From Sediminibacillus albus (GTDB lineage: Bacteria; Bacillota; Bacilli; Bacillales; Amphibacillaceae): a stretch of 64,000 nucleotides of DNA. The stretch is from positions 34,427 through 98,426 of the forward strand of contig NZ_FNFL01000007.1 of NCBI RefSeq assembly GCF_900101125.1. Reading direction: 5' to 3'. Positions 1-8,245 of this stretch are shown piece by piece; the first letter of the stretch is position 1; each line of letters begins with the position of its first letter. The notes under the pieces are model-generated. The model saw nothing but the letters and a program-made list of their open reading frames with translations, was not told where the DNA came from and made no database searches. The position numbers were made by a program, and so were the translations under genes.

Positions 1-6
1 ATGACG

Positions 7-174
7 GTTTTAGTACTCTGTGTTTATAGGTAGTAATGAGACTTGCGGAGGGTCCTGGAGCTTACTGGGTTGGTTTTAGTACTCTGTGTTTATAGGTAGG
101 AATGGGACTATACGGGATTTTATGCAGGCTTGACGGAAGTTTTAGTACTCTGTGTTTATAGGTAGGAATGGGAC
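7..174. CRISPR. CRISPR array end, three 36-bp repeats
   Basis: Three 36-bp repeats lie at 7-42, 73-108 and 139-174, separated by two 30-bp spacers (43-72 and 109-138). Repeats 2 and 3 are identical; repeat 1 differs at two bases near its right end. The repeat begins GTTTTAGTACTCTG, the same opening as the repeat used by Staphylococcus aureus Cas9, which indicates a type II-A-like system. No further repeat follows 174, so the array ends here and may continue to the left, outside the window. No cas gene or tracrRNA anti-repeat was recognised in the window, so orientation is uncertain. Confidence 0.93.
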
Positions 175-485
175 TAACGACCCAAATCTGGCATTCTGAT
201 TCTGTCTATTAATAACCGTGCCGTCAATGTATCGGCTGGTGTGTGAAGGTCATGACCGCCATCTCTTCTCCCAAGGACGGAAGAGTAAATCTCGTGCAAT
301 TGACCTAAAAGGCAAGAAAATAAATGGAGAAGTATTGTCAACGATGCCCAGATAGATCGATATTTTAACAAAAATTTCCATCGAAGAAGAAAGGAAAACC
401 CTTTTGCGAATGCCTGAAAATGTGGCTCAAAATGTAGAGTTTGACCAGGCGTCTGGAGGTAAGCTGAATTACTGAAAACAATTAT
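175..485. other. no recognisable gene
   Basis: This stretch between the CRISPR array and the AraC regulator has no open frame with a ribosome site or a recognisable protein. I see no anti-repeat matching the CRISPR repeat. Confidence 0.5.
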
Positions 486-523
486 AAAAAGTCGATTTCT
501 GAACAAGGGAAATCGACTTTTTT
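486..523. terminator. bidirectional terminator
   Basis: The stem AAAAAGTCGATTT pairs with AAATCGACTTTTTT around an 11-base loop, with A and T runs on both sides. It could end transcription of the AraC gene from the right or of the CRISPR region from the left. Confidence 0.8.
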
Positions 524-626
524 GCTGTTGGAAAACTGTGCACATGGGTAGACGGCGCCAACTAAAAAAGTCTATCTAATAAAAGTGATTGGTTTTTATC
601 TGATATAAGATTAGAGCCTACCTGCT

Positions 627-1520
627 TTAAAACCCTATCGGCTCTTCTGCCGGTTCTTTCACTTTTCTATACTGTGACGGTGTACAGTTCTTATAGCGCT
701 TAAAGGTACGGATGAAATAGCTTTGATTGTCAAAACCGACATCCAACGCTATGGTCAAGATTTTACGATTGCTTTCTCGCAGTAGCTTGGCTGCATAATT
801 AATGCGTACTGTATTGATATATTCAATGGGCGTCATACGAACGAGGGATTTAAAGAAACGATTGAAATGCCCTTCACTCATTTGCACAAGGGCGGCTAAA
901 TCTTTGATTCTGATTTTTTCCTGATAGTGGGCTTCGATATATAGCAGTACTTTTTTTATTTGATCTGTTTTTTCGTTATGAACCACTTTATCGGGAATTT
1001 TGTAATTTCCCAGCCATTCTGCCATCACTTCAAATAACGATCCTTTGATTGCTAGCTCATAGGCAGGTGGCTTGTTTTGCTCGTAGCGAATAATACGGGA
1101 AAGCATATGTAAAATAGAAGTTTCCCAATCAGTTTCGGGTTTAATTATAAGCGGGTGGGACGTCTCAAGTTGTTTTAAACGGTCTAAATAATTGGTCTCG
1201 ATATTATCATACGCAAAGCTGCGAAGGAAATTTAAATGAAAGACAATAGCAGTAATCTGAAAACAGTTCTGTTGGTAAGGATATGCTGCATGGAGCTGGC
1301 CGCTCGGGATTAAAACAGCCTCCCCTGGTTGAAGAATGACGCTTGATGAACCAATTTGAAAAATAGCCGGTCCCTTCTCCAGCAAAGTGAATTCCATTTC
1401 ATAATGCCAGTGCAATCCAAAGATAACCCCATTAGCATCAAGCTTGTCCTCTGTGTATGTTCTTAAAGGAAACATTGGATCGCCATGGTCTCTGTCTTCC
1501 ATCAATCGGTTTTTATCCAC
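627..1520 (-). CDS. AraC-family regulator with cupin sensor
   Basis: This 297-residue transcription factor has an N-terminal cupin-like sugar-sensing domain (about residues 20-160, including LHWHYEMEFTLLEKG and PGEAVLIPSGQLH) and a C-terminal AraC double helix-turn-helix (about 190-290, ending with the typical GFDNQSYFIRTFKRYKNCTPSQYR). Its length suits the family. It is divergent from the sugar-binding lipoprotein and glycosidase operon, so it is probably the local activator responding to the imported oligosaccharide. The ATG at 1520 lies just upstream of the shared regulatory region. The ligand is not known. Confidence 0.9.
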   Translation of the reverse strand: MDKNRLMEDRDHGDPMFPLRTYTEDKLDANGVIFGLHWHYEMEFTLLEKGPAIFQIGSSSVILQPGEAVLIPSGQLHAAYPYQQNCFQITAIVFHLNFLRSFAYDNIETNYLDRLKQLETSHPLIIKPETDWETSILHMLSRIIRYEQNKPPAYELAIKGSLFEVMAEWLGNYKIPDKVVHNEKTDQIKKVLLYIEAHYQEKIRIKDLAALVQMSEGHFNRFFKSLVRMTPIEYINTVRINYAAKLLRESNRKILTIALDVGFDNQSYFIRTFKRYKNCTPSQYRKVKEPAEEPIGF

Positions 1521-1586
1521 GATAGCTCTCCCCCTTATATATATCCCAATATATCAGAATTGTGTTACAAATTGCGAGAATTAATA

Positions 1587-1601
1587 AAGAAAACGCTTTC
1601 T
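1587..1601 (+). promoter_or_regulatory. cre-like operator before sugar locus
   Basis: The sequence AAGAAAACGCTTTCT matches the CcpA consensus WTGNAANCGNWNNCW at all but one position and is nearly palindromic. It lies in the divergent region between the AraC gene and the binding-protein operon, so carbon catabolite control is likely. Confidence 0.6.
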
Positions 1602-1760
1602 AAAATCATTATTATTTTAATTAGGCTTTCTCTTTTCCCATTTGATGAAGTTCAATCTGGTTTTATTTTTTATTCATTATGTAAATGTCCGTGCAGAGTA
1701 GAGAGAATGGGAGAATCTTTGGAGTACCGCAATACTAAACGAAACAAAGGGGTGTTGTTG

Positions 1761-2996
1761 TTGAAGAAAGGGTTATTATTGTCTTTTTGTTTGTTCGTTG
1801 TCTTAGGATTAGCAGCGTGCAGCGGCGGTTCAAGCATTACAGAAGAATCTGGCACGGGAACCACAGATGGTAAGCAGGAAATCCTTTTGTGGCACTATTA
1901 CACCGGATCGGAAGAATACTTGAATGAACTGTTGGATGAATTTAATCAATCACAGGAAGATGTGCATGTAAAAAGTGAATATGTGCCTTTTAGTGATATT
2001 AAGAAGCAATTATCAATCGGGTCAGCTGGAGGGAACCTCCCTGATATTATTATTTCTGATACCGTCGACAACGCGGCTTTAGCATCAATGGGCGTGCTAG
2101 CCGATATTACCGAAAAGGTGGAGAGTTGGCAAGAAACCGAGAATTTTTTACAATCTCCGCTTCAATCGACCGTCTATGAGGAGAAACATTACGGCATGCC
2201 GTTGACGAGTAATGCTTTAGGTTTGTTTTATAATAAAGGTATTTTCGAGGAAGCAGGAATAGCGCCCCCTGAAACATGGAAGGAGCTGAAGGAAGCAGCA
2301 GCCGAGCTGACGACGGATGAGCGCAAAGGGCTGGGCATATCTGCGGTGAAATCAGAAGAAGCTACCTTTCAGTTTTATCCATTTCTTTATTCAGCCGGAG
2401 GAGATTATCAGCATTTAGCTTCTAAAGAAGCGAACAAAGCGTTATCGCTTATCAAAGACATGCTGGAAGCTGGGTCGATGAGCGAGGACATTCTCAGCTC
2501 CACCCAGGATGACCTTGCTACGAAGTTCTCAGCAGAGCAATTAGCAATGATGGTCAATGGGCCGTGGATGATTGAAAGATTGAAAGAAGCGAATCCGGAT
2601 ATGGACTTTGGCATTGTGCCGATTCCGAAAGATCAAAAGGTTTCCTCCGTGCTTGGCGGGGACAATATTGAAATTACCAAAGAAGCGAATGTAGACGCGT
2701 CGTGGGAATTTCTAACGTGGCTGTTAGCCCCAGAACAAATCGAGGGCTTTACGAGGAGCACAGGCTATTTCCCGCCAAGACAAGATGTGCTGAATGAATC
2801 GGATTATTGGAAAAACGATGAGTATTTAAAAGCCTTTATCCCGATTATGGAAGCGGCAGAAGCGCGCGGCCCGTCACCGGACTGGCCTAAGATTTCGGAA
2901 GCAATCCAAATTGCCATCCAGGAGTCCCTGACAGATTCGAAATCAGTGGAAGCTGCGCTGGAAGATGCTGCAGCAAAGGTTAATGAGTTAGAATAA
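1761..2996 (+). CDS. sugar ABC transporter binding lipoprotein (copy 1)
   Basis: This family 1 extracellular solute-binding protein captures a sugar outside the membrane for ABC import. A lipoprotein signal is visible, a Lys-Lys start and hydrophobic core ending in the lipobox LAAC, so Cys is the anchor. I choose the TTG at 1761: AAAGGGG lies seven bases upstream and the product then begins like the paralogue at 5172, giving 411 residues. A longer frame starting at 1485 only reads through the promoter region. Copy 2 in the same locus is closely similar (both have EYVPF, DIKKQLS/DVKKQLS, VLADIT and the ending PSPDWP/PSPQWP). It is first in the putative operon. Confidence 0.9.
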   Translation: MKKGLLLSFCLFVVLGLAACSGGSSITEESGTGTTDGKQEILLWHYYTGSEEYLNELLDEFNQSQEDVHVKSEYVPFSDIKKQLSIGSAGGNLPDIIISDTVDNAALASMGVLADITEKVESWQETENFLQSPLQSTVYEEKHYGMPLTSNALGLFYNKGIFEEAGIAPPETWKELKEAAAELTTDERKGLGISAVKSEEATFQFYPFLYSAGGDYQHLASKEANKALSLIKDMLEAGSMSEDILSSTQDDLATKFSAEQLAMMVNGPWMIERLKEANPDMDFGIVPIPKDQKVSSVLGGDNIEITKEANVDASWEFLTWLLAPEQIEGFTRSTGYFPPRQDVLNESDYWKNDEYLKAFIPIMEAAEARGPSPDWPKISEAIQIAIQESLTDSKSVEAALEDAAAKVNELE

Positions 2997-3042
2997 ATCA
3001 TCACAGAAATCGAAATAGGTTTAGACGTGGAGGCGTGATTGA

Positions 3043-5040
3043 ATGAATGATGTATTCAGAAAGGAAGGCAACCGACTAATAAGAGAATACGATAGCGAAA
3101 AACTCTGGATTGAACCATGGGGAGAAAACAGCTTGCGTGTCCGCTCGACATTCAATGCGGAAATGGAGCAGCAAGATTGGGCCCTGCTTGAACCGGAAGA
3201 GGGAACAGCCGAGATTACGATCGGCGAAGAAAAAGCAGTCGTGCAAAATGGCAAAATCAGAGCCGAGCTGACAAGTGCAGGAAAACTTACTTTCTATAAC
3301 CAAAAGAATGAGATACTGCTGGAAGAGTACGTCCGCAACCGCAAGAATATTAAAGCGTTCTGCAGTGCGTTGAAAATTGATGCACGTGAGTTTCAGCCCC
3401 ACTTGGGCGGGGATTACCAATTGACATTAAGATTTGAATCCAACCCGGAAGAAAAGCTTTACGGGATGGGACAATATCAGCAGCCGATATTGGATTTGAA
3501 AAACTGTACGCTGGAACTTGCCCAAAGGAACTCACAGGCAACCGTTCCTTTTGCGCTTTCCAGTCTGGGCTATGGATTTCTTTGGAATAATCCCGCGGTT
3601 GGCCGGGTGACGTTCGGTAAAAATGTTACAGAATGGCAGGCCAATGCGACCAAACAACTCGATTATTGGATCACCGCCGGAGATCATCCTGCCGAGATAG
3701 AGGAAGCCTATGCAAAAGCAACAGGAACCGTGCCAATGATGCCTGATTATGGAATGGGCTTCTGGCAATGCAAACTGCGCTATCAGACACAGGAGGAGTT
3801 GTTGGAGGTAGCTCGCGAATATAAGCGCCGCGGTCTGCCGATTTCCGTGATTGTTATCGATTACTTCCATTGGCCGAAACAAGGGGATTGGCGATTTGAT
3901 AAGGACTACTGGCCGGATCCGGAAGCGATGGTCAAGGAACTGAAAGACATGGGAATCGAACTGATGGTTTCGATTTGGCCAACGGTTGATAAGCAGAGCG
4001 AAAACTATCAGGAAATGCTGCAAAAAGGTTATTTAACCAGGACGGATCGCGGCATCCGTATTAACCATGACTTTCTGGGTAACACGCTCTATTTTGACAC
4101 CACCCATCCTGGGGCAAGAGATTATGTCTGGAACAAAGCGAAACAAAACTATTATGACTACGGTATCAAAATTTTCTGGCTTGATGAAGCCGAACCAGAA
4201 TACAACGTGTATGATTTTGACAATTTCCGCTATCACATCGGGCCGAATGTCCAGGTCGGAAATATTTACCCAACGATGTTTTCGAAAGCTTTTTACGACG
4301 GCATGACAGCGGAAGGCCAGGAAAACGTGGTCAATCTCGTCCGTTGTGCCTGGGCCGGCAGTCAGCGTTATGGGGCGCTGGTGTGGTCAGGAGACATTGA
4401 TTCCAGTTTCGCTTCCTTAAGAAACCAGTTTGCCATTGGGTTGAATATGGGATTGGCAGGCATCCCGTGGTGGACTACGGATATCGGCGGATTTCATGGC
4501 GGCCACCCGGACGACCCTGCGTTTAAAGAATGTATCATCCGCTGGTTCCAATACGGTGTTTTTTGCCCCGTTTTCCGTTTGCATGGCGACCGCGAACCGC
4601 ACCAGGAACCGCTTGGAGAAAGCGGGGGCGGGTTATGCCCGAGCGGTGCTGACAATGAAGTTTGGAGTTACGGGGAAGAAGCTTACGAGATTTTTAAAAA
4701 ATACATGTGGATTCGCGAGCGATTGCGACCGTATATAACTGAATTGATGAAAGCGGCACACGAAAAAGGGACGCCGCCGATGCGTCCATTGTTTTATGAC
4801 TTCCCGGAAGACCAGGAGGCCTGGAATGTGGAAGATGCCTATATGTTCGGGCCTCACCTGCTAGTGGCTCCTGTATTGCAGGAAGGCATGGAAAGCCGAT
4901 CGGTTTATCTACCTCAAGGGGAAACATGGAAGGATGCAAATAGCGGCCAAGTATTTGAAGGCGGACAGCGCATTACTTGCCAGACCCCGCTGGATTCTAT
5001 TCCGCTTTTTGTAAGAGGAGACGTGAACCTGCCATTATAA
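3043..5040 (+). CDS. GH31 glycosidase, putative alpha-xylosidase or alpha-glucosidase
   Basis: This 665-residue glycoside hydrolase family 31 enzyme acts on terminal alpha-glycosides. It has an N-terminal beta-sandwich (about 1-220), a TIM barrel (about 230-560) and C-terminal beta domains. The nucleophile is Asp381 in WLDEAEPE and the likely acid/base is Asp451 in WSGDID. No signal peptide is present, so it is intracellular and should process imported oligosaccharides. It follows the first binding protein by 46 bases and has a GGAGG site at 3029. It is distinct from the second GH31 in the locus, so the two probably recognise different linkages or aglycones. The exact substrate cannot be told from sequence. 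Confidence 0.88.
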   Translation: MNDVFRKEGNRLIREYDSEKLWIEPWGENSLRVRSTFNAEMEQQDWALLEPEEGTAEITIGEEKAVVQNGKIRAELTSAGKLTFYNQKNEILLEEYVRNRKNIKAFCSALKIDAREFQPHLGGDYQLTLRFESNPEEKLYGMGQYQQPILDLKNCTLELAQRNSQATVPFALSSLGYGFLWNNPAVGRVTFGKNVTEWQANATKQLDYWITAGDHPAEIEEAYAKATGTVPMMPDYGMGFWQCKLRYQTQEELLEVAREYKRRGLPISVIVIDYFHWPKQGDWRFDKDYWPDPEAMVKELKDMGIELMVSIWPTVDKQSENYQEMLQKGYLTRTDRGIRINHDFLGNTLYFDTTHPGARDYVWNKAKQNYYDYGIKIFWLDEAEPEYNVYDFDNFRYHIGPNVQVGNIYPTMFSKAFYDGMTAEGQENVVNLVRCAWAGSQRYGALVWSGDIDSSFASLRNQFAIGLNMGLAGIPWWTTDIGGFHGGHPDDPAFKECIIRWFQYGVFCPVFRLHGDREPHQEPLGESGGGLCPSGADNEVWSYGEEAYEIFKKYMWIRERLRPYITELMKAAHEKGTPPMRPLFYDFPEDQEAWNVEDAYMFGPHLLVAPVLQEGMESRSVYLPQGETWKDANSGQVFEGGQRITCQTPLDSIPLFVRGDVNLPL

Positions 5041-5171
5041 GGTTACCTCTTAAATGGCTTGGGCAAAATAAATAGTTTTATAGTAACTGATGGTCACTCA
5101 ATAAAGTGTTTATATTTTCATGAACGAAGCGGAATTATTAAAAAAATGGTTTCAATTTAGGAGGAAAAATA

Positions 5172-6434
5172 GTGAAAAAGATTAGTAGTTTTCTATTCGT
5201 CGTCTTTTCAATATTACTTGTATTGTCAGCTTGCAGTGGCGGGACTTCTATTACAGATGATCAGCAAGCTAGCAATGGAGATTCAGCAGAAGCTTCGAAG
5301 GACGTTACAATCTGGTTCCACTACACAGGGAACCAGCAGGATCAATTTTTAAACTTAATCGATGAGTATAATGATTCCCAGGATACGTATCAAGTGGAAG
5401 GAGAATATGTCCCGTTTGCAGACGTAAAAAAACAATTATCCGTTGGGGTGGCTGGTGGTACGCTGCCAGATATGGCTCTCATGGATGTTGTCGATAATGC
5501 AGCCTTTGCCGAGCAAGGGGTTTTAGCAGACATTACATCAAAAGTAGAAGAGTGGGGACAAATCGATAACTTCTACGAAGGTCCCGTGGAATCGGCCACA
5601 TATGACGGCAAGTACTACGGATTGCCTGTTGGCAGTAATGCACTTGGACTTTTTTATAATGAAGATTTACTGAAGGAAGCTGGCATCGAAGAGCCGCCAA
5701 CTACTTGGGACGAATTGAAAGCTGACGCAAAGGTTTTGACAAACGGTGATACGAAAGGATTTGCTATCTCTGCCGTTAAATCGGAAGAAGGGGCTTTTCA
5801 ATTCTATCCTTTCCTCCGTTCTGCTGGAGCCGATTATGATTCCCTTGATTCGGACGGTGCAGTCGAAGCGATGACGCTTGTTACAGACATGATTGAGGAA
5901 GGATCGATGGGCAGCGATGTGGTCAATGCAACCCAGGATGATCTGGCAAGACAATTTGCCGCAGGAAAATTGGCGATGATGGTCAATGGCCCCTGGAATA
6001 TTGAACGCCTGAAAGAGGAAAGCCCGGACATGAATTTCTCTATCAGCCAGATTCCGAAGGATGAACAATTTGCTTCCGTCTTAGGCGGGGAGAACTTGAC
6101 CATCATCAAAGACGGAAACGTCGATGGCGCTTTTGATTTCTTAACCTGGTTCCTGGAGCCTGACCGTCACGAGACATTTACGTACGAAACGGGCGTTTTC
6201 CCGGCAAGAAAAGATGTGTTGGAAAACTCGGATCATTGGACGGAAGACCCGTATTTGAGTGGCTTCGTGCCGATTATGGATGGAGCCGTTCCAAGAGGAC
6301 CATCTCCGCAATGGCCGGAAATTTCCGAATCGATTCAAATAGCAGTTCAAGAATCCTTAACGGGGTCGAAATCTCCTGAAGAAGCATTGAACAAGGCGGC
6401 AGAGTCCGTTAGCGAAACGATTTCTGAGCAATAA
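5172..6434 (+). CDS. sugar ABC transporter binding lipoprotein (copy 2)
   Basis: A second family 1 solute-binding lipoprotein, 420 residues, strongly similar to copy 1 along its whole length. The signal peptide ends in LSAC, placing the lipid anchor at the Cys. The start is GTG at 5172 with AGGAGG seven bases upstream. It directly precedes the two permease genes, separated by a hairpin, which makes it the canonical partner of the transporter; copy 1 may supply a second specificity to the same permeases. The 131 bases upstream hold no gene and may contain a separate promoter. Confidence 0.92.
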   Translation: MKKISSFLFVVFSILLVLSACSGGTSITDDQQASNGDSAEASKDVTIWFHYTGNQQDQFLNLIDEYNDSQDTYQVEGEYVPFADVKKQLSVGVAGGTLPDMALMDVVDNAAFAEQGVLADITSKVEEWGQIDNFYEGPVESATYDGKYYGLPVGSNALGLFYNEDLLKEAGIEEPPTTWDELKADAKVLTNGDTKGFAISAVKSEEGAFQFYPFLRSAGADYDSLDSDGAVEAMTLVTDMIEEGSMGSDVVNATQDDLARQFAAGKLAMMVNGPWNIERLKEESPDMNFSISQIPKDEQFASVLGGENLTIIKDGNVDGAFDFLTWFLEPDRHETFTYETGVFPARKDVLENSDHWTEDPYLSGFVPIMDGAVPRGPSPQWPEISESIQIAVQESLTGSKSPEEALNKAAESVSETISEQ

Positions 6435-6436
6435 AA

Positions 6437-6460
6437 AAAGCCCCTGTAAGAAGGGGCTTT
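6437..6460 (+). terminator. intercistronic hairpin after binding protein
   Basis: AAAGCCCC and GGGGCTTT form a perfect eight-pair stem around an eight-base loop, directly after the stop codon and 46 bases before the permease start. The following T content is modest. It probably acts as a partial terminator or mRNA-stabilising stem, giving more binding protein than permease. Confidence 0.65.
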
Positions 6461-6505
6461 CCATTTTAATCGGAATTTAAAATAGGGAAAAAAGGAGACA
6501 TACGT

Positions 6506-7393
6506 ATGAAAAAGTTCCCTAATCGGTGGGGAGAATATCTATTTATCTACCCAGCAGTGATTTTTATGCTGCTGCTAATTGGATATCCACTCATTTACAA
6601 CATTATCCTAAGCTTCCAGGATGTTGACCTTAGTAGTTTAGCATCTGGCGATAAGCATTTCGTGGGCTTTGACAATTATAAAGCTTTAGCCCAGGAAGAT
6701 GGGTTTGGAATTTCCGTTTGGAACACGATTGTCTACACATTAGGAAGCGTAATCTTTCAAGTCGTCATCGGTTTTTTACTTGCGATGTTCTTTAGCATGA
6801 AATTCCGCTTGGCATCCTTCCTGCGAGGGGTTGTCATGATTAGCTGGTTAATTCCGCTAACCATTACTGCCCTGCTTTATAAATTTATGATGGGTTCTGG
6901 AGAAGGTATTTTTAACCAAATGTTAATGTCTATCGGTTTTATCGATGACCCGATTCAATGGCTATCTAATCCTGATATAGCGCTATGGAGTGTGATTATC
7001 GCAAATATTTGGGTTGGTATTCCATTTAACATGCTATTGTTATCAACTGGTTTGAGTAATTTGCCGGAGGATGTCTATGAAAGTGCCAGCCTCGACGGAG
7101 CCAATTGGTTCCAAAAGCTAACACGGATTACCATCCCTTTATTACGTCCAGTACTTCTAGTCGTACTGATGCTGGGATTCATTTATACATTCAAAGTGTT
7201 TGATTTAGTCTTTGTCATGACAGGCGGCGGACCGATTAACTCGACCGAAGTATTATCCACCATTGCCTACAGACTTTCCTTTAATGAATTTGAATTCAGT
7301 ATAGGGGCTGCAGCGGCAAATATTCTATTTTTCATTTTACTTATTGTCAGTGTCATTTACCTGATCATGATTAACAAAGATGAGGAGGCGTAA
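6506..7393 (+). CDS. sugar ABC transporter permease (MalF type)
   Basis: A 295-residue integral membrane permease with about six membrane segments. The cytoplasmic EAA loop that contacts the ATPase is visible near residues 190-210 (YESASLDGANWFQKLTRITIP). It lies three bases before the second permease gene and forms the heterodimeric channel with it. The locus has no ATPase gene, as is common in Bacillaceae where a shared MsmX-type ATPase energises several sugar importers. The start at 6506 follows an AAAGGAGA ribosome site. Confidence 0.92.
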   Translation: MKKFPNRWGEYLFIYPAVIFMLLLIGYPLIYNIILSFQDVDLSSLASGDKHFVGFDNYKALAQEDGFGISVWNTIVYTLGSVIFQVVIGFLLAMFFSMKFRLASFLRGVVMISWLIPLTITALLYKFMMGSGEGIFNQMLMSIGFIDDPIQWLSNPDIALWSVIIANIWVGIPFNMLLLSTGLSNLPEDVYESASLDGANWFQKLTRITIPLLRPVLLVVLMLGFIYTFKVFDLVFVMTGGGPINSTEVLSTIAYRLSFNEFEFSIGAAAANILFFILLIVSVIYLIMINKDEEA

Positions 7394-7395
7394 AG

Positions 7396-8214
7396 ATGAG
7401 TAGAAGAAAAGAATGGGCGTTAAACATATTAGGGATTGTTTTTGTTTTGATCTTTTTATTCCCGGTGTATTGGATGATCATTACTGCTTTTAAAAGCCAA
7501 TCCGAAATATTTCAATCCACGCCAACATTTTGGCCGAAAGATTTCCAACTTACGAGTTTTATAGATATTTTTAAAGACAATGTTGGCCAGTATTTTTTGA
7601 ACAGTTTTATGATCGCCGGTTTAGCAACGATTCTGGTATTAGTGTTAGCAGTTCCTTCTGCTTATGGCTTGGCTAGGTTTAATGTGAGAGGGAAAAACCC
7701 GATGATTCTATTGTTCCTTGTCACCCAAATGCTGCCGGCAACAGTAATTTTGACGCCGTTGTTCATCGTATTTAATAATTTTCATTTACTAAATACCTAT
7801 TGGGGGCCAGTCCTTACGTGTGCAACGTTAGGGGTACCATTTTCCGTGCTGATTTTACGGACCTTTTTTCTTGGTATTCCTAAGGAACTGGAAGAAGCAG
7901 CAAGTATTGATGGATGTGGCCGCTTCAAAACATTTATCAGAGTGATCGTTCCCATTTCTTACCCGAGTATCGTTGTGTGTGGCGCTATTTCCTTCTTCTT
8001 TTCATGGGGAGATTTGATTTTTAGTATGACATTTAATAGAAACCAGGATTTATGGCCATTAACGGCAGGCATATACAACGCGATTGGCCGATACGGGATT
8101 GAGTGGAATGACCTGATGGCGTTTGCGACTGTATCTGTGTTACCAGTTATTGTGATATTTATTATCCTGCAAAAACAACTTGTTAAAGGGTTGGTCAGCG
8201 GGTCGATTAAATAG
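7396..8214 (+). CDS. sugar ABC transporter permease (MalG type)
   Basis: A 272-residue inner permease subunit with six predicted membrane helices and an EAA loop (LEEAASIDGCGRFKTFIRVIVP). The N-terminal FLFPVYWMIITAFK and the C-terminal KQLVKGLVSGSIK are typical of the MalG/AraQ branch. It is two bases downstream of the partner permease and 31 bases before the YicI-like gene, so all are probably cotranscribed. Confidence 0.92.
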   Translation: MSRRKEWALNILGIVFVLIFLFPVYWMIITAFKSQSEIFQSTPTFWPKDFQLTSFIDIFKDNVGQYFLNSFMIAGLATILVLVLAVPSAYGLARFNVRGKNPMILLFLVTQMLPATVILTPLFIVFNNFHLLNTYWGPVLTCATLGVPFSVLILRTFFLGIPKELEEAASIDGCGRFKTFIRVIVPISYPSIVVCGAISFFFSWGDLIFSMTFNRNQDLWPLTAGIYNAIGRYGIEWNDLMAFATVSVLPVIVIFIILQKQLVKGLVSGSIK

Positions 8215-8245
8215 TGGAAAATAGTTGTTAGGAGTGTAGAATACA

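Noticed and set aside
175-300. Possible tracrRNA for the CRISPR array
   Set aside because: The only partial similarity is a short CAGAAT on the minus strand; there is no continuous pairing with the repeat start.
174-545. Minus-strand frame of 123 codons next to the CRISPR array
   Set aside because: It has no ribosome site, runs through a strong terminator hairpin and shows no recognisable domain.
1485-1760. N-terminal extension of the first binding lipoprotein
   Set aside because: The extension covers the divergent promoter and cre region, and the signal peptide begins properly at TTG 1761.
3532-4023. Long antisense frame inside the GH31 gene
   Set aside because: It is a shadow of a conserved coding region, without a ribosome site or domain.
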